A DNA stretch of 64,000 nt from Acidobacteriota bacterium (GCA_017307505.1 JAFKEE010000030.1:124001-188000); one strand, 5' to 3'. Counted from the first letter of the stretch, positions 9,239 through 18,238 are shown. Numbers and translations: made by a program. The notes: generated from the letters alone by a model not told the origin.

Positions 9239-10471
9239 TTTATCCCTGGGGCGCTTGCCGGGCAGGCCGACGGGATTCTCGTGCACGCGTTCGGCGTGGT
9301 CGGCCGTGAGGCCGGTGGCCAGCTTGACGCTCTTTTCTCCGTATTTGTCGCGGATGCGGTCGACCACGGCCAGCGCCTGGCGGGCGCGCTGATTCTTCTC
9401 GGAATCGAGCAGGCCGAGCTGGCCTTCGTGTGCTTCGAAGCCGGAGACGCCCGTGCCGATGAGGCGGATGGGGGTCTTGCCGTCCCACGCCTGGCGGAAG
9501 AGGTGGCGCGACTCGGCGATGAGCTCGTGATCGAGCTGCGTGGACTGGGGCAGGGTCCGGCTGCGCGTGAGCGTGGTGAAGTCCTTGTAGCGCAGCTTGA
9601 GATGGACGGTGTTGGCGTGCAACTCGTGCTCGCGCAGACGCCGGGCGACCTTCTCCGCGAGGCGGGCGAGGGTGGCTTCGAGTTCCAGCGGTTCCGCCGT
9701 GTCCGTGTCGAAGGTGTGTTCGTGGCTGATGGACTTGGGGTCGTCGTTGTCGCCGATGTCCCCGTCGAACCAGGAGCCGGCGTCCATGCCATGGGACTTA
9801 CCGGCAAGGGCCAGACCCCACTGGCCGAAGCGGCGGCGCAGGAAGGACTCCTCCAGCCGGGCGAGGTCGCCGACCTTGCGGATGCCGTAGTCCTTGAGCT
9901 TCTGCTCGGTCACCTTGCCGACGCCGGGAATGCGGCGGACGTCCAGGGGCGCCAGGAAATTGGCTTCCAGCCCGGGCTGGACCCAAAGGATGCCGTTGGG
10001 TTTGGCCTGGTCCGACGAGACCTTGGCGACGAGGCGGGACGTGGCGATGCCGACGGAACAGTTGAGTCCGGTGACCTGCTTCATGCGGTTGTGGAGGAGG
10101 TGGGCTGCCTGTAGCGGAGGGCCGAGGAGGCGCTCGGTGCCCGTGAGGTCCATGTAGGCTTCGTCGACCGAGGCCATCTCGACCTTCGGAGAGAATTCGT
10201 TGAGGACGGCGTGGACCTTGTGAGAGTAGTCGCGGTAGCGGTCGGGGTGGCCGTTCAGGAAGATGGCGTGCGGGCAGAGCTTGCCCGCCGTGCGCAGCGG
10301 CATGGCGGAGTGGACGCCGAACTTGCGGGCCTCGTAGGAGGCGGCAGAGACGACGCCGCGCGCGTCCTTGGGGCCGCCGACGACGACCGCTTTGCCTTTG
10401 AGGGACGGGTCGAAGAGCTCTTCCACGGAGACGAAGAAGGCGTCCATGTCGACGTGGAAGATCGTTTTCAC
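9230..10471 (-). CDS. dinB: DNA polymerase IV (Y-family translesion polymerase)
   Basis: 413 residues with Y-family landmarks: IFHVDMDAFFVSVE (first catalytic Asp), SYEARKFGVHSAMPLRTA, MASVDEAYMDLTG (second catalytic acidic pair), SVGIATSRLVAKVSSDQAKPNG and the helix-hairpin-helix IPGVGKVTEQKLKDYGI. The little-finger domain follows from about residue 240. GTG 10471 (VKTIFHVD) is chosen because it matches the family start and has GGA at good distance; the open frame continues upstream to 10540. It bypasses DNA lesions, often under SOS control, but I found no clear LexA box. The last 9 bases overlap the MFS gene tail to tail. Confidence 0.95.
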   Translation of the reverse strand: MKTIFHVDMDAFFVSVEELFDPSLKGKAVVVGGPKDARGVVSAASYEARKFGVHSAMPLRTAGKLCPHAIFLNGHPDRYRDYSHKVHAVLNEFSPKVEMASVDEAYMDLTGTERLLGPPLQAAHLLHNRMKQVTGLNCSVGIATSRLVAKVSSDQAKPNGILWVQPGLEANFLAPLDVRRIPGVGKVTEQKLKDYGIRKVGDLARLEESFLRRRFGQWGLALAGKSHGMDAGSWFDGDIGDNDDPKSISHEHTFDTDTAEPLELEATLARLAEKVARRLREHELHANTVHLKLRYKDFTTLTRSRTLPQSTQLDHELIAESRHLFRQAWDGKTPIRLIGTGVSGFEAHEGQLGLLDSEKNQRARQALAVVDRIRDKYGEKSVKLATGLTADHAERVHENPVGLPGKRPRDKSK

Positions 10472-10557
10472 TTCTGTTCCAGGATAGATCGAAGACGCGC
10501 GGCAGTGGGCCTTCCGGCCGGCGGCCGGGGCGTGGCACACTGGCGGGTAGAGGGCCT

Positions 10558-10944
10558 ATGTCGATCTTCATCGTGCAACTGGGTACGCCGCGCAGGGACG
10601 GGGAGGGGCCGCGTCTGGGCACGGTCCGCCGGCCGCCGCGCGGGGTGGCCAAGGCCGATTTCGCCAGGCTCGACTATTACGACGTCTGGTTCCCGAATCT
10701 GTCGCCCAGCGCTGAATTGGTGCAGGAGGCGCTGCATGCGGAGGATGAGCGGGCCTGGGCGGGCTTTGTGCGGAAGTTCCGGCATGAGATGAGTGCCCCG
10801 GACCGGAGCCGCGAATTGGATGTGCTGGCGACGCTGTCGCACCATACGAATCTCTCGCTGGGCTGCTATTGCAAGGAGGAGAGCCGCTGCCACCGGTCAG
10901 TTCTGCGCGCGCTGCTGGAGGAGCGGGACGCCCAGGTCGTTTGA
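10558..10944 (+). CDS. DUF488 family protein (YeaO-like)
   Basis: 128 residues. The C-terminal motif LGCYCKEESRCHRSVLRALL, with the paired Cys and His, is the DUF488 signature. The start MSIFIVQLGTPR and the segment YYDVWFPNLSPSAELV also fit. The family has no settled function. It is divergent from dinB and converges on prmC with 6 bases between stops. A free-standing cytosolic protein with no signal peptide. Confidence 0.8.
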   Translation: MSIFIVQLGTPRRDGEGPRLGTVRRPPRGVAKADFARLDYYDVWFPNLSPSAELVQEALHAEDERAWAGFVRKFRHEMSAPDRSRELDVLATLSHHTNLSLGCYCKEESRCHRSVLRALLEERDAQVV

Positions 10945-10950
10945 GCCGCA

Positions 10951-11781
10951 CTACGGGGTGTAGCGGCCGCGGAGCACTCTCGGCAGGCCGGCGAGATCGC
11001 AGGTGAGCGAGACTTCCTGCCAGGGGCCGTGGGCGAACGCGCCGCGGACTCCGGCCTCGCCCTGGTAGCCGATCTCGAAGATGAGCCAGCCACCGGGAGT
11101 CAGCAGCCGCTCGGCCTGCGGGACGATGCGGTGGTAGATCTCGGTGCCTTGCTCGCCGCCCAGCAGGGCCAGGTGCGGTTCATAGTCGCGGACCTCGGGT
11201 TGCAGCGTGGCCATTTCGGCGGCCGGGATATAGGGTGGATTCGAAACGACGAGATCGAACGGGCCCGTCAGGGCAGAGGCCAGATCGCACTGGACGAAGT
11301 CGACCGGGGCGGCCAGCGCCGCCGCGTTGTGGCGGGCCACCTGGAGGGCGTCGAAGCTGAGATCCGTGGCGACGGCACGAGCCCGCAATTCGAGCGCGAG
11401 CGTGATGGCCAGGGCGCCCGTGCCGGTACCGATGTCGAGCAGCGTACGTGCGCCGCCAGCGGTCTGCAGAGCCTGTTCGACAAGATGCTCGGTTTCGGGC
11501 CGGGGAATCAGCGTGGCTGGTGAGACGCGAAAGGGGCGCCCGTAGAATTCCTGGACGCGCGTGATGTGCTGGGTTGGGCGGCCCTTCAAGCGCTCGTGCA
11601 GGTAGCGGCCGTAGTGGAGCCACTCGAGTGTCGAGAGCTCGTGTTCGGGATGCGAGTAAAGATAGATGCGCTCTCTGTGGAGCGCGTGCAGGAGCAGAAC
11701 TTCGGCGGTCAGGCGCGGTTCGGCGAGCCCGGCTTCGGCCAGCAGGTCATACCCTTGCCGGAGCGCGGTCTTTACTGTCAT
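10951..11781 (-). CDS. prmC: Peptide chain release factor N5-glutamine methyltransferase
   Basis: 276 residues: an N-terminal helical domain that docks the release factor, then a class I SAM domain with [13 protein letters not shown] (SAM loop, about 114-126), the acidic ATDLS and the NPPYIP catalytic motif at 181-186. It methylates the Gln of the GGQ motif in RF1 and RF2. The start ATG 11781 lies inside the end of prfA (35-base overlap), so enzyme and substrate are made from one transcript. [12 protein letters not shown] at about 94-105 is also typical of the family. Confidence 0.96.
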   Translation of the reverse strand: MTVKTALRQGYDLLAEAGLAEPRLTAEVLLLHALHRERIYLYSHPEHELSTLEWLHYGRYLHERLKGRPTQHITRVQEFYGRPFRVSPATLIPRPETEHLVEQALQTAGGARTLLDIGTGTGALAITLALELRARAVATDLSFDALQVARHNAAALAAPVDFVQCDLASALTGPFDLVVSNPPYIPAAEMATLQPEVRDYEPHLALLGGEQGTEIYHRIVPQAERLLTPGGWLIFEIGYQGEAGVRGAFAHGPWQEVSLTCDLAGLPRVLRGRYTP

Positions 11782-12883
11782 CCTTCTGGGCCGCCGGTTC
11801 GGCGTGCGCCGAATCGGCCTGTTCCTTCAGCTTTTGCGCGTTGAAGTAGTTCACGCAGGCGCTGAGCAATTCTTCGATCTCGCCTTCCATGACACGGTCC
11901 AACTGGTGGACGGTGAGACCAATGCGGTGGTCGGTGACGCGGTTGTCCTTGAAGTTGTAGGTGCGGATCTTCTCCGAACGGTCACCGGTGCCGACCTGGC
12001 TGCGGCGGTCCGCGCCGATTGCCTGCTGCTGTTTTTCGAGTTCCAGCTCATAGAGACGCGAGCGGAGCACGCGTTCGGCCTTGGCGCGGTTCTTGATCTG
12101 CGACTTTTCGTCCTGGCAACTCACCACCAGGCCCGTAGGCAGGTGCGTAAGGCGCACGGCGGAGTAGGTGGTATTCACTGACTGGCCGCCGGGTCCGGAG
12201 GAGCAGAACGTGTCGACGCGAACGTCCTTCGCTTCGAGCTTAATTTCAACGTCGTCGGCTTCCGGCATGACGGCGACCGTGATGGTGGAGGTGTGGACGC
12301 GCCCCTGCTGTTCGGTGACAGGTACGCGCTGCACGCGGTGCACGCCGCTCTCGTACTTCAGCTTGGAGAAGACGCGATCGCCGCTCACCATGGCGATGAC
12401 TTCCTTGGCGCCGCCGGCTCCGGATTCGCTGGTGGAGATGACTTCCACCTTCCAGCGCTGGGTGTCGGCGTAGCGGGAGTAGACGCGGAAGATTTCGGCC
12501 GCGAAGAGGCTGGCCTCGTCACCGCCGGCGCCGGCGCGGATTTCGAGCAGGACGTTCTTTTCGTCGTTGGGATCCTTGGGCAGCAGCAGGATTTCGAGCT
12601 GGCGGGCGAGGTTCTCGACGGAAGGCTCCAGCCGGGCAATCTCCTCCTCGGCCATGGCCCGCAGATCGGCATCGTCTTCTGCCATCATCTGGCGAGCCTG
12701 TTCCAGGTCTTCGACGGCTTTCTTGTAGTCGCGATACACGCCGACTGTCTCTTCCAGATCGCGATGGCTCTTCGCGGTCTTGCGATATTTCTCCGGATCG
12801 TTGATGACGTCCGGATCCGCCATCTGCGCGGTGAGCGCGTTATAGCGTTTTTCGACTTCGTTCAACTGCTGCGTGAGGTCCAT
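11747..12883 (-). CDS. prfA: Peptide chain release factor 1 (UAA/UAG)
   Basis: 378 residues. RF1 is distinguished from RF2 by the codon-recognition tripeptide PVT (188-190, [14 protein letters not shown]), with the GGQ peptidyl-hydrolysis motif at 232-234 ([11 protein letters not shown]). The acidic [11 protein letters not shown] segment (118-128) is also conserved. ATG 12883 forms a TAATG junction with the stop of the upstream DUF1385 gene, and the 3' end overlaps prmC. Gene order DUF1385-prfA-prmC makes this a translationally coupled operon. No frameshift is needed, as expected for RF1. Confidence 0.97.
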   Translation of the reverse strand: MDLTQQLNEVEKRYNALTAQMADPDVINDPEKYRKTAKSHRDLEETVGVYRDYKKAVEDLEQARQMMAEDDADLRAMAEEEIARLEPSVENLARQLEILLLPKDPNDEKNVLLEIRAGAGGDEASLFAAEIFRVYSRYADTQRWKVEVISTSESGAGGAKEVIAMVSGDRVFSKLKYESGVHRVQRVPVTEQQGRVHTSTITVAVMPEADDVEIKLEAKDVRVDTFCSSGPGGQSVNTTYSAVRLTHLPTGLVVSCQDEKSQIKNRAKAERVLRSRLYELELEKQQQAIGADRRSQVGTGDRSEKIRTYNFKDNRVTDHRIGLTVHQLDRVMEGEIEELLSACVNYFNAQKLKEQADSAHAEPAAQKDDSKDRAPARV

Positions 12884-13896
12884 TAAGCAATTACCAACTC
12901 GCCGCCCTGTTGTTTTTCGATCTCCATGGCGCCGTCGAGGGCTCGGATGGCGACGGCTGTCTGGTCGTCGGCGGGCGGCTGCGTCGTGATGCGCTGCAGC
13001 CACAGGCCGGGGGCGGTCATTAAGGCCAGAAGTCCGCTGCGATGCTTGGCGGCGAAGCGGATGAGTTCATAGCTCAGCCCGGCGATGACGGGCAACGCGA
13101 CGATGCGGAGCAGCATTTTGGCCCAGAAGGTATCCACCGGGATGATCGCGTAGACGGCGATCGAGACCATCATGACCACCAGCAGGAAGCTGGTGCCGCA
13201 ACGGGGGTGGAAGGTGACGAAGCGCTGGGCGTTCTCCACGGTGACGGGCTTGCCCGACTCGAAGTTGAAGACGACGCGATGCTCGGCGCCGTGGTATTCG
13301 AAGACGCGGTGGATGTCTTTCCAGCGGGAGATAATCCACAGGAACCCGAGGAAGATCACTAGCCGGATGAGGCCGTCCATCAGGTTGAACAGGATGCGGT
13401 TGCCCAGGCCCAGGCCTGGATACATGCGCTGCAACTGGGTGGTGAGCACCAGGGGCACAAACTTGTAGAGGGCGATGAAGAATGCGAACGAGAAGAGCAT
13501 GTTCAGCGTCATCACCCAACCGGGGATTTCGGTGGGCTTCTTTTCACCGGACTGCGCCTCGGCCTTGCCTTCCTTTTCCGCCTCCGCCTGCATGGCGACG
13601 TCGGCGGAGAAGCGAAGCGCTTTGACGCCGAGCGACATCGCCTGGCCCAGCGTGCCCACTCCGCGGAAGATCGGTAACTTGAAGATAGGGTACTTGTCGG
13701 AGACCTTCGCGAGCGGTTGTTCCTCGGTGACGATGACGCCGTCGGGGCGGCGCACGGCCACACAGTAGCTGTGCGGAGCGCGCATCATGACGCCCTCCAT
13801 CACAGCCTGACCGCCAACCAGGGTCTCTTCGCCGCTTTCGAGAATTGGCAGCATTTGGGTATGTGCGGCCAGGCGAAGGTAGCTCTTCCAGTTCAA
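12883..13896 (-). CDS. DUF1385 integral membrane protein (YqhQ-like)
   Basis: About 337 residues. The family signature [15 protein letters not shown] comes near the N-terminus; four or five hydrophobic segments follow, with [15 protein letters not shown] and [19 protein letters not shown] between them, both strongly conserved. Function is not established. TTG 13896 is chosen: an AGAGAGG lies 11 bases upstream and a promoter ends just before it. ATG 13854 is the next alternative, while the open frame further upstream lies beyond the promoter. It is co-transcribed with prfA and prmC, an association seen in many bacteria. Confidence 0.85.
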   Translation of the reverse strand: MNWKSYLRLAAHTQMLPILESGEETLVGGQAVMEGVMMRAPHSYCVAVRRPDGVIVTEEQPLAKVSDKYPIFKLPIFRGVGTLGQAMSLGVKALRFSADVAMQAEAEKEGKAEAQSGEKKPTEIPGWVMTLNMLFSFAFFIALYKFVPLVLTTQLQRMYPGLGLGNRILFNLMDGLIRLVIFLGFLWIISRWKDIHRVFEYHGAEHRVVFNFESGKPVTVENAQRFVTFHPRCGTSFLLVVMMVSIAVYAIIPVDTFWAKMLLRIVALPVIAGLSYELIRFAAKHRSGLLALMTAPGLWLQRITTQPPADDQTAVAIRALDGAMEIEKQQGGELVIA

Positions 13897-13922
13897 AATT
13901 GTGTGCGCCTCTCTTAAGTACC

Positions 13923-13950
13923 AGTATAGCGGTAGCTGAAAAGTAGTCCA
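13923..13950 (-). promoter_or_regulatory. Predicted promoter of the DUF1385-prfA-prmC operon
   Basis: On the minus strand a -35 TGGACT (13945-13950) and a -10 TATACT (13923-13928) are spaced by 16 bases, a good sigma70-type match. It would start transcription near 13916, just upstream of TTG 13896, which argues for that start and against the longer frame. It sits in the 61-base gap behind the TPR gene. Confidence 0.5.
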
Positions 13951-13957
13951 TGCTCCT

Positions 13958-14797
13958 CTAACGGGGAGGGCTGGACGGACGCAGCTGGTTGAGGATGCGG
14001 GCAGCGCTGGGGAAGAGTGGGGAGGCCTGCTGCAGCGCCTGTACTGTTTCTTCGCCCTGGTTGCCCAGGCGCAGATTGGTGACACCGAGGACGTAGTTGG
14101 CTTTCCGGTTGCCGGGATCGAGGCGCAGGGCCTGCCGGGCGAAGCTCAGCGCCTGGGCCGGTGACTCGGCCGCGAAGTGTCCGAAGGCGGCGTCGGCCAG
14201 GAAGTTCGGGTTCGATTCGTCGAGCGTGGCGGCGTGCGTGAGCAGGTTGCTCGCCAGAGCGAAGTCCTTTGCCTGCAAGGCATAGACGCCCCGCATGTGG
14301 AGCGCGTCCGCGAAGTGCTGGTCGCTGACCAGAGCCTTGTCGAGCAGTTCGGCCGATTCCTCGTGGTGGCCTGCCCGGGCGGCCTTCACCGCCTTCTGCC
14401 AGAGCTTCAGCGCCTTGTCGGGGACATGGTGAGAGAGGCGGTAATAGCTCACCGGCCCGGCCTTTCTCGGATCGATGCCGGTGAGGGCCGTGAGGTCGAA
14501 ACGGACGGGTGTCAGGGAGGGCACGTTGACGATCTGTTTGGCGAAGACTTCGCCCTGCAGGTTGGTGAGGCGCACTTCGTAGCTACCGGCCCGCAGCGAG
14601 CGGAATTCAAAGGAACCGTCGTTGCTGACGAAAGTGGAGGTTTGTGAAAGAGGAGAGGTGAGCTCGACCGCCGTGACCTGTAGGCGATCGGGGATTCCAT
14701 TCTCTGAGATCAAGTTTCCGGAGAGTTCACACAGCATTTCTCGAGACTGGGCGTGTAGAGACACTGCCAGCAGGAGAGATAGCAGGAGTCGAGGCAC
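13958..14797 (-). CDS. Exported TPR protein with a carboxypeptidase-regulatory-like domain
   Basis: 279 residues. A signal peptide (MPRLLLSLLLAVSLHAQ) is followed by a beta-sandwich of the carboxypeptidase-regulatory-like type (about 25-95; NDGSFEFRSLRAGSYEVRL), then tetratricopeptide repeats from about 130 (HHEESAELLDKALVSDQHFADALHMRG, NFLADAAFGHFAAESPAQALSFARQALRLDPGNRKANYVLG). It probably works as a periplasmic scaffold. It ends with a Pro/Ser/Arg tail. No enzymatic motif is present. It is followed by the DUF1385 operon, which has its own promoter. Confidence 0.75.
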   Translation of the reverse strand: MPRLLLSLLLAVSLHAQSREMLCELSGNLISENGIPDRLQVTAVELTSPLSQTSTFVSNDGSFEFRSLRAGSYEVRLTNLQGEVFAKQIVNVPSLTPVRFDLTALTGIDPRKAGPVSYYRLSHHVPDKALKLWQKAVKAARAGHHEESAELLDKALVSDQHFADALHMRGVYALQAKDFALASNLLTHAATLDESNPNFLADAAFGHFAAESPAQALSFARQALRLDPGNRKANYVLGVTNLRLGNQGEETVQALQQASPLFPSAARILNQLRPSSPPR

Positions 14798-14842
14798 GAA
14801 AGTCGGATCCTCCAGTGGATGTGGGTAGATGCGGACACAGAA

Positions 14843-14863
14843 CCTCCGCCTGAGTGGCGGAGG
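14843..14863 (-). terminator. Hairpin, possible terminator of the receiver-domain gene
   Basis: CCTCCGCC (14843-14850) and its perfect complement (14856-14863) enclose a 5-base loop, 45 bases past the stop of the minus-strand receiver gene. Only TT follows on that strand, so it is a weak candidate; it may equally shape the leader of the TPR transcript. Confidence 0.35.
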
Positions 14864-14907
14864 TGGCTGTTCAGCCGACTTGGCTGGGGGATGTTAAAGC
14901 AGCGGGA

Positions 14908-15279
14908 TCAGGCCGCGGCGAACGCTTTCCGGGCGCGGGCGTGGGTATCGAGCAACCAGCGGAGTTGAGTGGGCTCAAACGGGGCGGCACAGTAGTCGGC
15001 GGCACCGGCTTCCAATGCATCCAGCCATCCATCAACTTCAGGGAGACGGCTGACGACGACCACGGGGGTGTGTTTGAAGCGTTGCAGTACTGGCTGCAGC
15101 ACCTCGGGCGAAGGTGAACAGAAGACGATATCGGGCCGGGGGCGGTCCCGGTCCTGATCCTGATTGAAAATCAAGCAGTTGCAACGGGTGAGGGCGTCAG
15201 AGAGGGCATTCGAGAGAAGGCTCTCCAGACCAAAAAAGGTGGCTCTGTATTTGTTGTTCGATTTATTTGAGTCAAGCAT
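14908..15279 (-). CDS. Stand-alone degenerate response-regulator receiver domain
   Basis: 123 residues with the fold pattern of a CheY-like receiver: PDIVFCSPSPEV at the end of strand 3, TPVVVVSRLPEVDGWLDALEAGAADYCAAPFEPTQLRWLL at strands 4-5. The phospho-acceptor position is Ser55 instead of Asp, the N-terminal acidic pair is absent (ATFFGLES replaces the usual DD), and the Lys before PF is Ala (AAPF). It therefore cannot be phosphorylated in the ordinary way. ATG 15279 has GGAGGG 7 bases upstream, so it is expressed. No effector domain and no kinase lie nearby. Probably a pseudo-receiver that works by protein contact. Confidence 0.65.
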   Translation of the reverse strand: MLDSNKSNNKYRATFFGLESLLSNALSDALTRCNCLIFNQDQDRDRPRPDIVFCSPSPEVLQPVLQRFKHTPVVVVSRLPEVDGWLDALEAGAADYCAAPFEPTQLRWLLDTHARARKAFAAA

Positions 15280-15463
15280 TTGATCCCTCCAGCAAGACTT
15301 TGTCCTCGCACAGGGAAGTACTCGACCTCAGCAGGGAGAAACGGACCGTGTGACAACGTGATCGTTCCGTTCTGATGTCAGAATACGCCCGATGCGGGGC
15401 GCGGGTCCAATTGAAAAAAGTTATGGTTGCGATCTCGGTCCAGATTCCTGGGCGGCGGCTTGG

Positions 15464-15469
15464 TAAAAT
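15464..15469 (+). promoter_or_regulatory. Possible extended -10 promoter of ispG
   Basis: TAAAAT preceded by TGG gives an extended -10 element 19 bases before ATG 15489. No convincing -35 is present. The 209-base stretch 15280-15488 holds no gene I can support; it contains this element and the ispG Shine-Dalgarno GGAGG. Confidence 0.35.
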
Positions 15470-15488
15470 AGTATTTCCCGGAGGCAGA

Positions 15489-16727
15489 ATGGCGATCATT
15501 GCGCGGCGGAAGTCTGTAGTCGTGAACATCGGTGGTGTCAAGGTTGGCGGCAGCAACCCGGTTGTCGTCCAGTCGATGACAAACACGGACACGGCGGACG
15601 TGACCGGTACCGTCAACCAGGTGATGGCTTTAGCCAAAGCCGGGTCCGAGTTGGTGCGCGTTACGGTGAATACGGAAGAGGCGGCGAAGGCCGTCCCTCG
15701 AATCGTCGACACGCTGAACCTGTTCGGCATGAAGGTCCCCATCGTTGGAGACTTCCACTACAACGGCCACATACTTCTGAAGAAGTATCCGGAGTGTGCG
15801 AAAGCTCTCTCCAAATACAGGATTAACCCGGGCAACGTTAATATCGGCCGAAAGACAGATGACAATTACCGCACGATGATCGAATGTGCCATGGAGTATG
15901 GCAAACCGGTCAGAATCGGCGTCAATTGGGGCTCTTTGGACGGTGCGCTGCTGACCCGCATGATGGACGAGAACGCCAGGAGCGCCAATCCGTTGAATGC
16001 GGCGGACGTAACCAAGCGGGCCATTGTGGTGAGCGCGATCGAATCGGCGGCGATGGCGGAGTCGTACGGCCTGCCGCACGACAAAATCATACTTAGTGCG
16101 AAAGTTTCGGCGGTCCAGGATTTGATTGACGTCTACCGCATGCTGGCGGCCGAGTGCGACCTGCCTCTCCATCTGGGATTGACGGAAGCCGGGATGGGCG
16201 CCAAGGGCATCGTTGCCACGACCGCGGCTCTCTCGATCCTGTTGCAGGAAGGCATTGGCGACACGATCCGTGCGTCGCTCACGCCGCTGCCGAACGGCGA
16301 CCGTACCGAGGAAGTGCTGGTTTCCCAGCAGATTCTGCAGTCGCTGGGGATCCGCAGTTTCACGCCGCAAGTAACGGCTTGCCCCGGTTGCGGCCGCACG
16401 ACGAGCACGTTCTTCCAGGAACTGGCTGACCAGATCCAGACCTATCTGCGGGAGCAGATGCCGGTCTGGAAAGAGAAGTACTCCGGCGTGGAAGAGATGA
16501 AAGTGGCGGTGATGGGCTGTATCGTGAACGGCCCCGGCGAGTCGAAGCACGCCAACATTGGGATCTCATTGCCGGGCACGGCGGAGGATCCCAAGGCTCC
16601 CGTTTATGTCGACGGCAAGCTGGTGACGACGCTGAAGGGCGACGGGATTGTGGATGACTTCACCGGGATGGTGAATCAGTACGTCGAGCGTACGTATGGC
16701 GCCAACCAGCCGGCGGCGGTCAACTAA
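15489..16727 (+). CDS. ispG: 4-hydroxy-3-methylbut-2-enyl diphosphate synthase (flavodoxin/ferredoxin)
   Basis: 412 residues. It converts MEcPP to HMBPP, the sixth step of the MEP isoprenoid pathway, with a [4Fe-4S] cluster. The cluster Cys residues are visible in [10 protein letters not shown] and in the later [10 protein letters not shown]; the TIM barrel starts [22 protein letters not shown]. The length fits the short bacterial form without an inserted domain. ATG 15489 has GGAGG 6 bases upstream, and the conserved domain begins right after, so the longer frame from 15375 is rejected. It supplies precursors for the prenyl synthase at 22148. Confidence 0.97.
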   Translation: MAIIARRKSVVVNIGGVKVGGSNPVVVQSMTNTDTADVTGTVNQVMALAKAGSELVRVTVNTEEAAKAVPRIVDTLNLFGMKVPIVGDFHYNGHILLKKYPECAKALSKYRINPGNVNIGRKTDDNYRTMIECAMEYGKPVRIGVNWGSLDGALLTRMMDENARSANPLNAADVTKRAIVVSAIESAAMAESYGLPHDKIILSAKVSAVQDLIDVYRMLAAECDLPLHLGLTEAGMGAKGIVATTAALSILLQEGIGDTIRASLTPLPNGDRTEEVLVSQQILQSLGIRSFTPQVTACPGCGRTTSTFFQELADQIQTYLREQMPVWKEKYSGVEEMKVAVMGCIVNGPGESKHANIGISLPGTAEDPKAPVYVDGKLVTTLKGDGIVDDFTGMVNQYVERTYGANQPAAVN

Positions 16728-16758
16728 GCAGCCGGCGGGTGATTGCGGTATCCTGAAA

Positions 16759-16776
16759 TTTGCGTGAAAACGCAAA
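16759..16776 (+). other. Short GAAA-tetraloop hairpin in the rpsU leader
   Basis: TTTGCGT (16759-16765), GAAA loop and ACGCAAA (16770-16776) form a perfect 7-bp stem between ispG and rpsU, 11 bases before the Shine-Dalgarno. There is no T-run, so it is unlikely to terminate; it may be a leader element of rpsU mRNA. Confidence 0.45.
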
Positions 16777-16787
16777 GTTCAAGCCGG

Positions 16788-16797
16788 AAGGAGGTGA
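16788..16797 (+). promoter_or_regulatory. Ten-base perfect Shine-Dalgarno of rpsU
   Basis: AAGGAGGTGA is complementary over ten bases to the 3' end of 16S rRNA (assuming the usual anti-Shine-Dalgarno) and lies 7 bases before ATG 16805. It is by far the strongest ribosome binding site noticed in the window. S21 contacts the anti-Shine-Dalgarno region of the ribosome, so autoregulation is conceivable. Confidence 0.8.
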
Positions 16798-16804
16798 GTA
16801 GGAA

Positions 16805-17002
16805 ATGGCGGAAGTTTACATCCAGGATGGTGAAACTCTGGAGAGCGCGTTGCGGCGGTTCAAGCGCAAGGTGCAGCAGGAAGACATCATCAAGGAGATC
16901 AAGAAACACTCCTACTACATGAAGCCCGGCGAAAAGAAGCGCGTGAAGGCGGCATTGGCGCGCAAGCGCAACCGTAAGAAGCGCAATAAGGACATGGACT
17001 AA
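16805..17002 (+). CDS. rpsU: 30S ribosomal protein bS21
   Basis: 65 residues, start to end typical of bS21: ESALRRFKRKVQQEDIIKEIKKHSYYMKPGEKKRVKAALARKR with a basic tail KRNRKKRNKDMD. It sits near the platform and the anti-Shine-Dalgarno of the small subunit. Its ATG has a perfect Shine-Dalgarno. It stands alone between ispG and a bidirectional terminator, not in the rpsU-dnaG-rpoD order of enterobacteria. Confidence 0.96.
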   Translation: MAEVYIQDGETLESALRRFKRKVQQEDIIKEIKKHSYYMKPGEKKRVKAALARKRNRKKRNKDMD

Positions 17003-17028
17003 CCGTCCAGTCACGGGTTCTGCAAAGA

Positions 17029-17058
17029 AAAAGGGCGTCCCTCGCGGGACGCCCTTTT
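17029..17058 (+). terminator. Bidirectional Rho-independent terminator
   Basis: A perfect 13-bp stem (17029-17041 with 17046-17058) around a TCGC loop starts with AAAA and ends with TTTT, followed by CGTTT. Because it begins in an A-rich run (AAAGAAAAA), it has a T-run on both strands. It ends rpsU from the left and the secreted protein gene at 17078 from the right. Confidence 0.9.
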
Positions 17059-17077
17059 CGTTTCTGCCGGCAGCGAG

Positions 17078-18187
17078 CTACTTGTTGGACTCGCGGATCA
17101 TCTTCTTCATCTCGCTCTCAACCTCTTTGAACCCGGCGGGCACATTGAGATTCGCGGCGTCCACGGCGCCGGCGGAGAACGAGGTCCATTCCGTCGTGAT
17201 TTCCATCAGAGCCTGCGGACCAGCGGCCTGCGGTTGAGCCGCCGGCTTGGGCTGTTCGGCAGCGGGAGGCGGATCCGCCTGCTTTTTCTTCCGGCCGAAA
17301 CCGCCCAGCATGCCGCCCGCGGCAGCGCCGGCCAACCCGCCGAAGCGTCCACCCGTGGCGCGTCCGGCGGCTGCACCGGCGGCATCGGTCTGGGCGGACT
17401 GAGCAACTTCCCCAGCACTGGGCGGAGGCGGGCCTTCCTGTTGCGGAGGCATTCCGCCGGGGCCACCCATGCCCTGCATCTTCATCACCTGGTAGACCGG
17501 GATGCCGTCCAGCTTCGAAGCTTCCTTGGCCAGTTTGGCCATGCCCTGACCCATGCCGGGCTGCATCGCCATCTGGGAAAACTTCATGGAATCGAGGTTA
17601 TAGGCGAGTTTCTGGGCCATCAGCGTATGGAACCGCTTCACCTCGTCATAACCGGGAATGTCCTTGGCCATCCACATGTCGGAGTCGAAGTTTATGTCAG
17701 CCGTCTGGCCGGACTTCTTATCTTTCGTCTCCATCGTCAGTTTCAGCAGGGTCTCCTGGGCGTTGAGTCCGCTCACGACCTTCACCTGGCCTGTCTTCTG
17801 GACATCCATCTTGAAGTTCATCTCGGCATCAGGCGATTGCTGGTTCCTGCCCGCCATGCGTTTCTGCATGGCGTCCATGGCCTGGCCGAATTCGGCGAAG
17901 GTCATTACCGAGTACGTCTTTTTATCAAGATTGACATCCGTCATGGTCTCCTTATCGAGATCGATGATGTGGATGCTGCGCTGGCTAACCGTCGCCATCC
18001 GGTTGCCTTTCAAATAGATGGTGCTGGTGGTGGGCTCCAGGGCCTTGCCTCCGCCGGGGACCATTCTCATCATCCTGGTCAAGGTTCCGCCGGTGACCTG
18101 AGTCTTCTGTTCGTATGTGAAGTCGGCCCACAGTGGACACAGCAGCAAACTGCCGGACAGGACAAGGCTTGCGCCTAAGAATCGCAT
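17078..18187 (-). CDS. Secreted protein of unknown function with Gly/Pro-rich segment
   Basis: 369 residues. A signal peptide (RFLGASLVLSGSLLLCPLWA) leads to a beta-rich domain (about 22-215; TSTIYLKGNRMATVS, IHIIDLDKETMTDVNLDKKTYSVMTF) that resembles the LolA/DUF4412-type fold in pattern only. A low-complexity part follows (about 240-320: Met/Gly/Pro, then Ala/Gly runs and GFGRKKKQ), and a short structured end. I do not recognise a characterised family. AAGGAGG lies 7 bases before ATG 18187, so it is well translated. It has its own terminator, and its promoter probably lies around 18230. Confidence 0.75.
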   Translation of the reverse strand: MRFLGASLVLSGSLLLCPLWADFTYEQKTQVTGGTLTRMMRMVPGGGKALEPTTSTIYLKGNRMATVSQRSIHIIDLDKETMTDVNLDKKTYSVMTFAEFGQAMDAMQKRMAGRNQQSPDAEMNFKMDVQKTGQVKVVSGLNAQETLLKLTMETKDKKSGQTADINFDSDMWMAKDIPGYDEVKRFHTLMAQKLAYNLDSMKFSQMAMQPGMGQGMAKLAKEASKLDGIPVYQVMKMQGMGGPGGMPPQQEGPPPPSAGEVAQSAQTDAAGAAAGRATGGRFGGLAGAAAGGMLGGFGRKKKQADPPPAAEQPKPAAQPQAAGPQALMEITTEWTSFSAGAVDAANLNVPAGFKEVESEMKKMIRESNK

Positions 18188-18225
18188 TCATTTCCTCCTT
18201 TGCACAGCGTAGAAGAAACCCCGCT

Positions 18226-18238
18226 GCTATACAATAGC
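18226..18238. promoter_or_regulatory. Symmetric, possibly bidirectional -10 element
   Basis: GCTAT-ACA-ATAGC is a perfect inverted repeat between divergent genes. Read to the right it contains TACAAT (5 of 6 bases of the -10 consensus), read to the left TATTGT (4 of 6). Both downstream genes begin with Shine-Dalgarno sequences at suitable distances (18187 on minus, 18257 on plus). No clear -35 is present on either side. Confidence 0.4.
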
